Below, in pieces: positions 14,554 to 26,445 of a stretch of 64,000 nt of DNA. The DNA is taken from NCBI GenBank assembly GCA_023079485.1, contig CM041104.1, positions 3,349,676 through 3,413,675 of the forward strand, in the 5' to 3' direction. This stretch comes from Archilochus colubris (lineage: Eukaryota > Chordata > Aves > Apodiformes > Trochilidae). The first letter of the stretch is position 1; every line of letters begins with the position of its first letter. The translations under genes were made by a program, and so were the position numbers. The notes beneath the pieces are model-generated. The model made no database searches. It was given only the letters and a program-made list of their open reading frames with translations, and was not told the DNA's origin.

Positions 14554-14700
14554 CATATGTATATTTATATATATATTTATATTTTTATATAAATATATTT
14601 ATATATATATTTATATATTTATATTTTATATTTTTTTATATATGTATATTTATATAAACAGGTGAACAAATAGGCATATATATCTTTATATATACATTTA
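14554..14700. repeat. AT-rich microsatellite, (TATATTTA)n-like
   Basis: An almost pure A/T stretch made of tatattta and tatatata units, densest at 14554-14660, then continuing in degenerate form. It is expected to vary in length between individuals. Confidence 0.88.
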
Positions 14701-17700
14701 TCCAGACATCACCCTTGTTTCATTTGTGCTGTCACCCATTCCTGCAGCAGCTCCGGAGTGGGTAATCACAGAGGATTTGCCTGTGCACCACTAGAGGCCA
14801 GTGTGAACCTGGAATAAAGAGGCTCATGGGCTACCTGGTAACGGGATGTTGGGAGAACAGTGTTCCCTTTGGGATGGGGTCCGGTGGCAGAGGAGATCCT
14901 GGCCAGCCCACGGGAGGTGGGTGCCCACGGCTGGCAGCCCGGTGGGATGGGTAAAACCTTCCAGCTACTGGCACTAAGCGATCCTGGGAACTTTTTGCAA
15001 AATCCTGCTGCCTCTTTATGGTTTGAGAGTGGTCCTGCCCAGGACTTGCTTCATGTCCAGGGTGGAAAGCAGCTGTAGCATCCTTCTCTCCATCTCTGTG
15101 CCCATCTGGAGATGGACAGATGCCACCTGCCTGCTCTTCTGGCTGAGGACAGACAGCTTTGGGTGGCCCTGAAAAGTAAAAGCAACTGCTAAAAAAAAGG
15201 GAAGAGCACTGCAACACTTTGTGTACCTGGAAATGAAGTGTTACATCTTGTTTTGCCCAAGTTTCCACCTCGACGTCAGCGGGGGCAGCAGCAAACTGAG
15301 ACCCCTTTCTCCAGATGAGATCATTCACCAGGATAACAGCAGAAGCTTTGTTTAGGGAATAGCAAAATGAAACATGGAGCCCTTCAAAAACTCTTCTGAA
15401 ATGGGTACATCTTAGCGTGAGTTTTTTGTCAGCCCAAGGCTCTGTTTGCAGTGGGGATGTGGGGTGAGCTGGAAGGGTGACACTGGGGAGGGTGGCACTG
15501 GGGTGGGAAGCAGGGCTGGAAGGGCAGCAAGGAGGGAGCAGTTTGCTGTCTGAGCTCCTCAATAATGCAGCTGTGTTTTGGGAACTCTTCAGTTACAGTT
15601 GATGGTTTTTAAACCCTTGTTTATTGCTTGGCTGCTTTTATCTTTTGGAGACAGAAAATGAGACCAGAGCATTGCAACAGCTTCTCTCCTTTGGACAGTC
15701 TGGGGAAAACAGTGAGGTTTGGAGTAGGATTTCATGTCCTATTAGAAGCTCAAAACCAAATACTGAGGCCCTAAATCCTTTTTGCTTTCTCTCTTTTTCT
15801 ATGGAGCAGAAATAAAGATAAGGAAAAAAAGCAAAGTGATGTTTTTCCCAGAATCCTTCCAAAATCTTTCTGCCCCTTAGATATGTGCTTGCACTCCCAC
15901 TCACAACCTGGAGGAGCTTAGCCTCATCTCAACATGACCTGTAGCAAGTGAAGGTCCCAGGAATGACCCCTGAGGGTCCACACTGGGGACCACAGGGAGT
16001 CACCAAAAAAGCAAGAATGGGGCAGAGGTACATGAGATCCCACATTCACCTCCCATTTATTTGTAGACTAGGGATTCTCCCTTTTTGCTTAAAAATTGAT
16101 AATTTTCACTTGCCCCATGCTCCAGAACATGTCCCTGGAGCACTCACAGCCAAATCCAGAGATGTGGCAGGCTCTGAGCCAGCTCTAACTTTGTATTTTA
16201 TTGCAGTCTGATTTTGGCTGGAACGGGACAATCCCCATGCCAGGCAGAGGGTCACTGCTGTCTGCAGCTTTGAGGGTTGGAGGCCTGATGGGAGCAGATG
16301 GTTTGTTTAACCCCAGACACTTCAGCTGGGGAATGTCAGGGTTAATGAACTGCTATTTCCTGCATGGACTTTGCTCCAGCATGGGGAGACAAGGTAAGGA
16401 AGCTGCTGCCCTCTGCTCTGAGCAGCTGGCAGTGCATGGCATCCTGCATCCCCAAGGCCAGGGAACAGGATCCTCCCATCACTTCCCAGAGCTGCATGCC
16501 CTGCCAGGATGGCTGTGGTTCTCTGGGAAGCTCTGCTGGGCTCCTTGTGCTGCTCACAGCTTTGGTGTTGATCCACTGGGCCCCAGACAGATCTGCTTCT
16601 CTAGCATACGCCATCTGGGGGCATCACTGGAAGCCTCAGCTGGCACAGTCTGCTGGACTGGACTTGTCACCTTCCTCTTCTGGTGCAGAAAGGGCTCTTG
16701 TCTGCAACTTGCAGCAGAGCAGGAGCCTGAAGAGCATGTGGAGGATGCTTGTTCCATGTTACTCAATGTCCATCCTCTTGCAGAACCTGCCAGGGTGATG
16801 CTCCTGATGGTCACTGTGTTACCAGTGAGAACCAGCATGGCAATCACCTCTTCCTCCTCCTCTGGAGACCTGCCAGGGAAAAACTCCCCATGGGGTTTGC
16901 AACCCACCACGCTCCAGAAGATCCCTCAGCCTGGGAACACTGAAGCCCAATGGAGCTGTAGCCCCGTGGTGCATTTTACAGAAAAGCCAAAAGTCTCCAG
17001 GGCCAACATGTCAGGGACAGAGTGAGTGGGGAACAACCCTGAGAAGAAAGAACATTTTTAGGCCCACCTCATTTTCCCCCCAAAGCCCAAAGCTCAGCTT
17101 TGTGTCTTGAGGGAGTGCAGCCAGCCAGGGGTTAACCAGGATCCTCTCTCCATCCTCTCTCCTGCCAGTCTGCTCAAATCCACTAACAGAATTAGCACTG
17201 GAAATGTGTGCATTGTGCTCTGTGGAAAAAGAAAAAAAGAAAAAGGAAGAAAACAAGCATGAAATATATTTAATCTCTCACTTCAGAATTGCATTTGACA
17301 TCTGAGTTAAATAAAATGTTCCTGGGGTCATTAAAATGAGAAATAGTACAAGATTTGGGTTTACCATAGTTTCAGAATGAATCAGGTTTCTGAACTTGTT
17401 TTAATCTCTGTATAATTGCTTTTCTTATACGGTAACCTTTAGAAAATGAGTTTAATAATTAGTCATCTCAGACTAGTTAAAGACAACATCCTGCCCTCAG
17501 TTCAGTTTTATTTTCACCAAAAAAACCAATGCCAAAGTAAATTCTGCACTATAGCTGGAAACAGAGATTCAGGCTACATGTTGGGCAGGTGAAACAGCCT
17601 GTGTTAAGCCCCTTGAGAGTTGGAAAGCTCAGAAGTGGTCACTGGGATTGCCAGGGGAGAAGGTTTTTGCCTCTTTTTCTACAAGAACAACACCAAGGAG

Positions 17701-18016
17701 CAGTCCCAGCCCCACCAGCCCTTCAGCTCTGTCCCTCCTGGGACCCCAAGCAGTGTAAAAGAAGGTTGGATTGGAAGGGTCCTCCTGCCTAGACCCTCTC
17801 TTTTCCCAGGACAGCAGATCTGGGCAGAGTCCCAGCACAGTTTCCAACTCATTTAGGCCCATGTCTGGTGATTGCCTTGCCTGCCTGTAGATCACCATGG
17901 ATGGGAAATGCTCATGGTCTGGGTTCTGCCCACACCACCATCTCTCCCATTCCCTCATCACTTTGTCCATCACCCTCATCTCACCTCCTTCCTCTCTCCC
18001 TATAACATTTCATGCC
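14701..18016. other. Non-coding DNA with two long unassigned open frames
   Basis: No repeat is recognised. The two longest open frames of the window lie here: 14831-15562 on the minus strand (243 codons) and 16201-17025 on the plus strand (274 codons). Neither resembles a family I know, neither is flanked by anything that reads as a gene, and shorter frames are open across the same DNA on the opposite strand and in other frames. I regard them as chance frames in moderately GC-rich DNA; see the finding on them. Confidence 0.5.
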
Positions 18017-18124
18017 ATCATACATCCCAGACTGGTTTGGGTTGGAAGGGACCTTTAAGCTCATGGTCAGAGACCTCCCACCAGCCCAGGCTGCTCCAAG
18101 CCCCATGCCAGTTTGGACCTGCCC
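18017..18124 (-). mobile_element. CR1 LINE remnant, 3' end only
   Basis: It holds 'gactggtttgggttggaaggg', then 'acctttaagctcatggtcag', 'cagcccaggctgctccaagcccc' and a decayed end. The match to the CR1 3' terminal region on the minus strand is clear but short. An internal piece is missing between 'aagctcat' and 'ggtcagagac' compared with the copy at 22.3 kb. Confidence 0.88.
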
Positions 18125-21100
18125 TGTGTTTATTAATCTTCCACCATGGTTTCCATGGTGCTCAGGCTAATGGCAAGTGCTCCTGGTTTGGAGAGACCTT
18201 CTTGGTCATCCCACTCCCCTTGGAGGAGCCGTGCTGCCATCCTGCTCACCTGCTGTCCCCAGGGTGGGGTTAACCCATTTTTGGTTACTGGCAGCAGGTT
18301 TTTGGCCCAGTTCCCAGCTCTGGGGTGCACATTGGAGTCAGCTCCCATCAGGGGTGGGATGAAGCTGTCATTCCATGAATGTGCTCATCTTTGGATCAGG
18401 AGCACTCAGGGCTCAAATGTCTCTCACAGACAGCTGAGAGTGTCTTTTGCTAAAGCAAACTGCAATTATTTGGGACCTTCAATTTAGCTTGACATGTTGC
18501 CTCTAGAAAGCAAAGATGTCTTGTGTTAAGGGCTCTGCAGAACAGAGGGCATCTCTGACCTTCTCCAGCCACCATGCTGGGGCTTTGCACCTCCCAGGAC
18601 ATCTGGGGCAGTGGGGCAAGGGGCTTTTCCCCAAGCTGGAGCCCACTCAGCAGTGATGGAGATGGATTTTCTTTTCACTGTCTTCATGGGGTCAAGGTAT
18701 AATTAGCATCCTCTGTATTGCCCATGTGAAGGTGAAGGTCTGCTCCCTCTGGGTCTTCTTAGGGAGGAGCAATAACTGGAGAGTGGGTGATGAAGTAGAT
18801 CCACCCTTGGCTGCTTTCTCCAGGAAGTTATTTTGGGTGAAAAAACTGTGATCTGATAACTCCTTGTAAATGTAACAGTCAAGTCCCCTGCCCAGTCCCA
18901 TACACTGACACTCATGGTGACCTTTTTTCCACCACCTTTCCCTCTCCCTTTCTTGTTACCATTCTCTAACTTTCACAACATACAAGGCCACAAAGTTCCT
19001 CCTTAGCCCACTATTAAACTGGCCTTTGGGAACAGCCAGGATTAAGTAGAGGTGTCCCTGGGCTCATGGAGAGGAGCAGACTCCTTAATGGATCTGCAGC
19101 AGATCTCATATCAACCATGCAAATTTTCTTACTGGAAGCCAAAGGTGTGTGAGTCAAGTGCCTAAGACACATATCTAAGATGTCTGGAGATTTCAAGAAG
19201 GGTGTGAGTCTCCTTTAGATCCCATTGCATCCATGAGGAAGCCCCAGCTACCCCTTGTCAATTCAGTGGTGCTACACATCTGTATTTAGGCATCTGATCT
19301 CTCCTCAGCTTTCTGGAGCCCCAAGACTCACCAGGAACTGTAGTGTTTATGTAGAACTCAGAGATAGAGCAGCTCTGACTTTTCACAGCAAATTTAAGCA
19401 CTGAGAATGTTGGTATTTGGGAAGGATGATGGCTGGCAGCAGTTTTCTGGACTGCTTGGTGTGAAATGTTTTCAAATCCACAGTGAATGTCTAACATGAA
19501 GATCAAAGCACCCACAGGAACAGCAGCCAACCCAGCTCTTGGCGAGCATCTTCCCAGTGGTGTGGCACAGGACCACGGCTGGCTCCATCTAACACAGCCC
19601 CTGCCTTCCTGGAGAACGTTCTGCAGGGGGAGACAACTTGCTTGTTGTTTCCTGGCCTGGGGTTTCTCACAACTGGAAAACACCCACCAGTTGGTGCCCA
19701 TGGAAGCTCAGCTCCCAAGCATTCAGTGTGTCCTGCCAGTTTTGGAGGCTGCACCTTTCAAACCTTCTTTAGGGCTGGGGGTACAGCTACAGCTTGAGAG
19801 CTGTACATCCCACTGAGGCTGTCAGGGAGCCTGCAGGCAAAGCTCCTCCCCATCTCATCTCCATTCTTTTCCATCTTTCAGCTCAGCAAGGCTCAAAGGT
19901 GCTGAGGTGTGGAAGGTTCACCTGTCCCACCCGGCTGTGACCACCACGGGCTGCTTGGTCAGCAAATCTGTGCAGGTTTGGATGTCCCTGGTGGGAAAGG
20001 ATGTGTGGGAGGAAGACATGAGTGGCACTGTCCTTGGACTGTTGTCACTCTCTGACTCAGTTCCAATGGGCTGATATGTCCAAACATACCAATGGGCTCC
20101 AAAGCTGTGGCTGGAGCACACCCAGAGGAACTCACCCAGCTCAGCACCTACCTAAGGAACTACTGGGCTTTGAAAGCTGCTCCATGGTGCATGCATGTGG
20201 AAGCAACGTCAGCAGAAGGTCCCTTCCCCCCTCCCTTCACTGCATTAAGGTTTGCTTTCATTTCACTACTGAACAAATGAAGACAACAGCTGTGTTATTT
20301 AACAGCTGCCTTTTACTACCAACAAAGAACGGGCCTTTGCAACACGGGAAACGCCGAGTGCCCTTCCAGCCAGAAGTGGAATTGCAAGTTTGGACTGAAT
20401 AAACCTAACAAGACGTAAACAATAAAAATGCAGCTGGAGCATTAAAAGCATAGTTGGTGGCAAGGATGGTTGGGTTTGGCTTGACTAATGGAAATGATGA
20501 TCAAAAAGACAATTATGCTGCTTTAGGAGCAGAGCCGTGCGCCACAGATTACCATAATGGCAAATCTTAGAGCTTGGTGGATATGCAAAGATGTGATTCA
20601 AAGTGAAAAACACTCCATCTCTCTATTGCTACTCTTGGGAGGTCATTCAGACACCCTGACAGTAGCATCACAGTGAAAATCTTGGAGGCAATATTTGAGC
20701 TGAGGTTATCAAGGCTGTGCTGAGGGAAGGAGATGAAAGTAGCTCTTAGGGCCAAGTCCCAGAAACAGCCACCCTAGGTCCCAGCAGCAATGATCCTGAA
20801 ATTGTGGTGCTGGGAAAGCACAGAGGCTGGGGAAAAGAGCAAGCTTTGGTGGGAAGTTGTGCAGAGAAAAATTCTCTGACATGAGTGACACAACACATCC
20901 AACATCTTGTCTGGAGCACTCTGAAATGAAGCTCGAGCACTCAAGGCATTTTGAAACCTAAATGGGAATGTTTGCCTAAGCTCAGGTGGCAGTCAGAGGA
21001 GAGATGATGCCTCTTTGGGGTTGGTTTGATGCAAATGGGCACTTGAAAGAGAAATGTGATGGTTGGTTAGCTAAAGGCGAGCGGTAATGTGTGCTAAAAA

Positions 21101-21879
21101 AGCATCTGCATTGATTGAAATGCATCTAGAAAACATCAGGCTGATGTAAAACATGAGTAATCAGCAGAAGCTGAAGGCTATTTCATAGAGCTCATGAACA
21201 TGTGTTTTTGAGCACCCTTCATTAATAAATCAATGCAATGTTCCTATTGGCAGTGGGTTCAAAGCAGCCCTCAGCGAGCTGCTGGAGGAAGGGGCTGAAT
21301 CTCAGGGAGCTGGAGGAGGGAGCTGTGCCTCCAAAAGGGTGATGGAAAGTGACCAGCCATATGAGAGGACGGTGGTCTGGGATCTGTCAGGGACAAGATG
21401 CAGCAGAACACTGATTAGAGAGCAAGGGATCTGCCTGCTGCAACAGGGCTGGCTCAGGACCAGCATCTTGTTCCTCAAGAGAGGTTTTGGGGCAGCAGAG
21501 AGGTGAATGGTTTGGGAAATACTGCTTTCTCCATGCTGTTGGGTCACCTATCATGACCTGCACTCAGGCTGCCCCCCTCCTGACCATAGTGGTCCCATCC
21601 AGGCACAAACAAGACTGTCCTACAGAAAAGCCATCTGTGAGCCTGGGGTCAGCTCCAGAGCCCACCTTGGTTTCCTTAGGAGGAGCCTCCTCTCCAGAAG
21701 ACATGTCCATGTCCCCATTCATGTCACAGACCCAACACCACCACTGCAGAGTGTGTGCTGTGAAGGTAAAGCTGAACCAGTTGGTGTTGCCAAGGAAAAC
21801 AAACTCATCCTGAACACCCCAAGGCTCCTGCTCAGCTCCTGGTTTGTGCTCCCAGTCAGGAGGGAACTGGGACCCAATA
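18125..21879. other. Unique-looking non-coding DNA
   Basis: No gene or repeat is recognised. The stretches at 20390-20590 and 21035-21250 are AT-rich, free of repeats and full of TAAT, TGATT and ATTGAT words. They are candidates for conserved non-coding elements; see findings. Confidence 0.5.
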
Positions 21880-21884
21880 GAAAC

Positions 21885-22112
21885 TGTAGAGAAACATTGT
21901 CAACCAGGTGCCTCGAGTTGCCAATGAGTGGGTGTGAGTCCACCTGTGCCTGATTAGGACAGGCCCCTATTGGGCATGAGCAAGACCAGGGGGCCAATAA
22001 AGGTGGGACCCACACCCACAGAGGAAGCTCACTCAGCTCACTCTTGTGCGAGGCAATGCAGAGGCCAGCAGCTCGTCGAGCCTCAGGAGCAAGAAAGGCT
22101 CCTCCTGCTACA
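21885..22112 (+). mobile_element. Solo LTR, family A copy 1 (228 bp)
   Basis: The segment starts TGTAGAG and ends CTACA, so it has the TG...CA ends of a retroviral LTR. It is bounded by the direct duplication GAAAC (21880-21884 and 22113-22117; six bases, AGAAAC, if the terminal A is counted). An AATAAA lies at 21996-22001. A second copy at 46551-46777 in the same orientation is about 94% identical by my manual count, with roughly 13 differences. No internal retroviral sequence adjoins it, so it is a solo LTR left by LTR-LTR recombination. The duplication length fits an ERV2/ERVK-like or ERVL-like element; I cannot name the family. Orientation is inferred from AATAAA. Confidence 0.85.
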
Positions 22113-22254
22113 GAAACCCTGGGAGTGAGCTCCTGCCCATGTGCAAAACTTTTTTTCTGACCATTAAGATACAAGCAAGTTTGGGAGAGTAATTTTTAGC
22201 ACAAGTTGCAGTTCAGTTGCACACCTAATGCCCCTTGCAGAAAACACCAAAAGC

Positions 22255-22675
22255 AAGAATCACAGTCTTGTTTGTGTTAGAAGGGACCTTTTAGGTCATC
22301 CAGTTCCACTTCCCTGTCATGGTCAGGGACACCTCCCACAGCCCAGGGTGCTCCAAGCCCCATCCAACCTGGGCTGGAACACTGCCAGGGATGGGGCAGC
22401 CACAGCTTCTCTGGGCACCCTGGGACAGGGGCTCAGCACCCTCACACCAAAGAATTTCTTCCTCATGTCTCACCTAAACCTCCCCTCTTTCAGCTTAAAA
22501 TTCTTCCCCCTCATATTATCAACTCATGACCTTGTCCAAAGTCCCTCCCCAGCTTTCCTGGAGCCCCTCCAGGCACTGGAAGGTTCTCTGAGGTCTCCCT
22601 GGAGCCTTCCCTTCTCCAGGCTGCACACCCCCAGCTCTCAGCCTGGCTCCAGAGCAGAGCTGCTCCAGCTGGTTG
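22255..22675 (-). mobile_element. CR1 LINE fragment, 3' end, 5'-truncated
   Basis: It begins with the complement of a CR1 3' end (aatcacagtc...tagaaggg), followed by 'catccagttccacttcc', 'caagccccatccaacctggg', 'gggatggggcagccacag', 'ttcttcctcatgtctcacc' and 'ctctcagcctggctccag'. It shares long blocks with the plus-strand copies at 38.7 and 54.3 kb, which suggests the same CR1 subfamily. It lies about 140 bp from the solo LTR but is not interrupted by it. Confidence 0.92.
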
Positions 22676-25600
22676 GGCTCGTGTTTGTTGCTGATATTTA
22701 TTGCAAAATGAAGCAACCTGACTGTTCTTGGCCCTCTCTCTCTTCTACCACCAATATTCACAGTAAAATAGAGGGTTTGCTTCAAGAACTATGCATTTTT
22801 AATAGATTTTATTTACATAATTTTTCTCTCTTTTTTAAAATGCATTAACTGCAGCACGGTTCTCTCAGACCTTTGGAGAAAAGAAACTACAATAAAGATC
22901 CTTGTCTCCTAATGTTCTGGGTCTCAGGATAAAATTATACTGTAAGATGGGAATGCTTAAAAAAAAAACATAGTTCCACTGAGCAAGAAAATCCAGTTAG
23001 AAAAAAACTGTATTGGAAAACATCTATTTGCCCACAAAATAATGTAAAAATAATGAGTCCATATTCCTCTTTGATGTGTGTGGCACATGCTCCTTTAAGG
23101 GAAATTCTGTATTTCAGAGATAGGGTGCATATCGTGGAATGAAACGGTTGTTATGGCAACAACTCTCAAAAGCAAGTACTTAACTGAGAAATGTGTTCCA
23201 CATAGCCATAGAAAAATGAAAACATGAAAACAGAGACAGGAAGAATGGACAAACAGAAGCAGGATGAGATGGCAAAGCCATTTCTGATTTTCAAGCGCAC
23301 AGCACCGAGTTGGTTTGGGGGATTTTTTTATTTCTTTCGAATTTAAAGACAAAGTCTAAAGCTGCATCTGTACCTGACAGGTTAATATGTCTTATTTCGT
23401 GTCAGAAATCTAATAATGTTAAAAGTCCCCTGTCATATTAACCCACTACTGTTACAGCCCCAAGGTTGGGGTGCAGTCAGTTGGTGTTTGTGCTGCTGTT
23501 CATGGCACACGTGGGGCCCTGGGTGGCTGCACCTTTGGGGTCCCCAGGATGGTCTGATCCAGCTTCTGATAGCTCAGAGCCTGTAGGGCTGGTCCCTGCC
23601 AGGCAAGTCACTGGGTGCAGTGTAACCACCTGTACCTGGCCATCTCCATGTGGGCTTCTTGAAACCCAGAACCACGGGCCAAGCCGTGCAGCCCCTGGCC
23701 ACCCCCCAGCAGGAGCTTGGTCTGTGGGAGAAAGATGGAGAAGGATAAGGCATTGCCTGTCCTTGACATTGCTGGTGTGTTCTGCCATCACTGAGATCCA
23801 GACAATTAGACCCCCTTGGGTCTATCTCCACCTGGGGAAAAAAAGCTGTTCCTGAGCCCAAATCCAGCCGTGGGTTTAGCTCAGGACAGGGAAGTGAGGC
23901 AGAAGCCATTGCAGCCAGACCCTGCTTTATTTTTGCATGCATTGCAGCATTCCCAGCATGGAAATCTGGCATCCCTCAGCACTGGCAACACCTAATCCAT
24001 AGTACCCCCAGTCCACAAACATCCCCCTCCTTGTTGGGTGCAGTCCCAAGGCAGGTCCCCACTCAGCTCTGCTCTCCAGGCTGGTAATTTCCTTTACCCC
24101 CAACCACTCTGGAACCCCTGCAACTCCTTCAAGGGAGAATCTCCCCAGAATCTCTATTGAAAGACATATTTCCCATCAGGTTTGCTATACAATGTTTTGT
24201 TTAAACCTACATAGATTATCTCCTCCGTTTCTTTCTGTTTTCCTGATAAAAATGATATGAAATTAGTCTAATGTGATCTGCTTTTGAGAAAACCTTCCTG
24301 ATTTTTTCTCTCTCATTTTTCGTTTGCCTTCACATCCTCTGAGGTCCAAGTCTGGGTAATATTTTCTAGGATGAATGGAAGGGGCTGAAACCAGAAAATG
24401 AAGCAGGACAGAAAATGCAATATTAAAAATCCCCTCTAGTATTGGAGGTAACCCAAACTGGTCTTCCTGATTTCCTTAACTGCCCTCTTACATTATCATT
24501 TAGGTGCTCATCACAGCACTTAAAGAAATGACAGAGCCATAGGGATGGACTCAGTTGCAAAGTGAAATATGTCATTGCATTTTAGGCTGAAGGTTTTTAC
24601 TTTGGAATTGAGGTGGGATAAAGGCAGGAGCAGTATCCAGGGTGACTGCTGCAGCTCAGCTGGTTCTCCTGCACCTCCAAACCCATCCTTGCTTTACTGC
24701 CTCTTCCTGGAAAAAGATGAGTGGGGCTGAAAGCCTGAAGTGCAGGGAAAAAACCTGAATTTCTGGTCTGGGTGACTTTTCCCAGTTCTGTCCTGGGTTT
24801 GCCCAGCCTCAGCTGGCCTTGGACAGTGGCTGGGATAGGACCTGACCCCAGAGGTGACCCTGACCCTGCCATGACCCACTGTGCTGAAGCACCCAGGGAG
24901 GATGACAGACCATGGCTGGTGGGTGGCATCTCCTGTTTAGCAGTGCCAGAAACATCCACAGCTGGTGGGACCCCAGCAGAGCCATCTCCAGGAGGAAGAG
25001 CAGCAAAAATGCTGGGACAAGTGGGGCAGCATCCCCTGGCTTCACCACTCCTGTCCTGCACTGAACATCCCACCAAATGTCTGAAGGTGTGGATGAGCCT
25101 CAAGCTCACATCTAGGGCCAGGTGCATCCCTCCCAAGCTCTCCCACTATGAGACCTTCCCTCTGAGAGACTTCTCCCTCACCCTCTGGGATGGAGGGGAC
25201 AGGAGATGTCTCCAGAGCATGGGCAGTGTCTGAACCAGGGACTGACAGCCCTCCAGAGCACCCATTCATCCCTGAGGACTTTTCTGGAGCTCATTATTAA
25301 CCCCAACCTTCATTTAGGAGACAGATCTAGACTGTCTGGATGAGGATTTGTCTCGTGCTGTGTGTGACAAGTGCAGGATTTCTCCACATAACCCAGGTCT
25401 GCAGAATCCTCCTTGGCAAATAAGTCACTTACACGTCCCGGAGGCGAAGCAAGAATTTGTAAATGAAAACTTCTTAAAATAAATCTTTTGTAGGATTTAC
25501 AAACCTGCTGATCGGATTTGTAACTCCAGACACAGATCTGTATACTTGCTGGGAGATTTGGAGGATTTAAAAATCCATCTCTTTGGCTTGTGAAACAATC

Positions 25601-25841
25601 TAACGTTTTAGAAAGCAGGTAGCTCAACCTAAGACTAAAAGCGCACAGCACTTGGGCCTGAAGGTTTAGTGCCAGGATTTATACATTAGAAGAGGGAGAT
25701 AATATAACTCAGGTGTATTAAACCCTGATTTATTAACAAACTCAGGAGTAATAGCTTTACAAATAACTCCCAAGACATTTAGAAGAGCTTAACCCTCAGT
25801 GTGCCAGCACATGTCAGGCTGCCACCACGGATGTGTTCAAA
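22676..25841. other. Unique-looking non-coding DNA
   Basis: No gene or interspersed repeat is recognised. An overlapping set of frames at 24597-25269 is open on both strands without any recognisable domain. 25680-25800 is AT-rich and repeat-free. Confidence 0.5.
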
Positions 25842-25897
25842 TAGAATCATAAAATAATAGAATCATCAAGGTTGGAAAAGACCTCTAAGATCATTGA
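25842..25897 (-). mobile_element. CR1 3'-terminal sliver
   Basis: It reads 'aatagaatcataaaataatagaatcatcaaggttgg', then 'aaaagacctctaagatcattgag'. This is the complement of a CR1 3' end with octamer-like units. It is cut off after about 56 bp, where the 3' end of another CR1 begins, so two CR1 termini are joined head to tail. Confidence 0.78.
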
Positions 25898-26445
25898 GTT
25901 GGAAGGACCTTGAAAGGTCATGGAGTCCAACCCCCCTGCCAGAACAGGGTCACCTCCAGCAGGTCCCACAGGGACACATCCAGGTGGGGTTTGAAGGTCT
26001 CCAGGGAATGAGACTCCACAACCTCCCTGGGCAGCCTGGGCGAGGGCTTTCACCCTCACAGTGAAAAAATTCTTCCTAATATCTATATGGAACCACCTAT
26101 GCTCCAGTTTATAACTGTTGAAGAAGTTTTTCCTAATATCTAACCTGAAGCTCCCCTGGTGGAGCTTTACCCCATTTTCTCTTGTCTTATCCATGGTCAC
26201 CGGAGAGCAGTGTCTGTCCCACCACCATCTCCTTTCAGGGAGCTGTGCAGAGCAATGGGGTCTCTCCTCTCAGCTTCCTCTTCTTCAAACTGAACAGCTT
26301 CAGTTCCCTCAGCCTCTCCTCATCAGAACCTCTTCTCCAGACCCCTCTCATCTTGGTTGCACTTCTCTGCACCCTCTCCATCACCTCCATCTCCTCCCTA
26401 TACTGGGGTGCCCAGCACTGCACACAGGACTCGAGGTGCAGGGAG
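25898..26445 (-). mobile_element. CR1 LINE fragment with internal duplication
   Basis: It starts 'ttggaaggaccttgaaaggtcat' and contains 'gagtccaacccccctgcc', 'gagactccacaacctccctgg', 'ctcagcctctcctcatcag' and 'tactggggtgcccagcactg', all minus-strand CR1 blocks of a different subfamily from the 22.3-kb copy. The segment 'ttcttcctaatatct' near 26070 recurs as 'tttttcctaatatct' near 26128, so about 57 bp appear duplicated or two templates are joined. The upstream limit is approximate. Confidence 0.88.
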
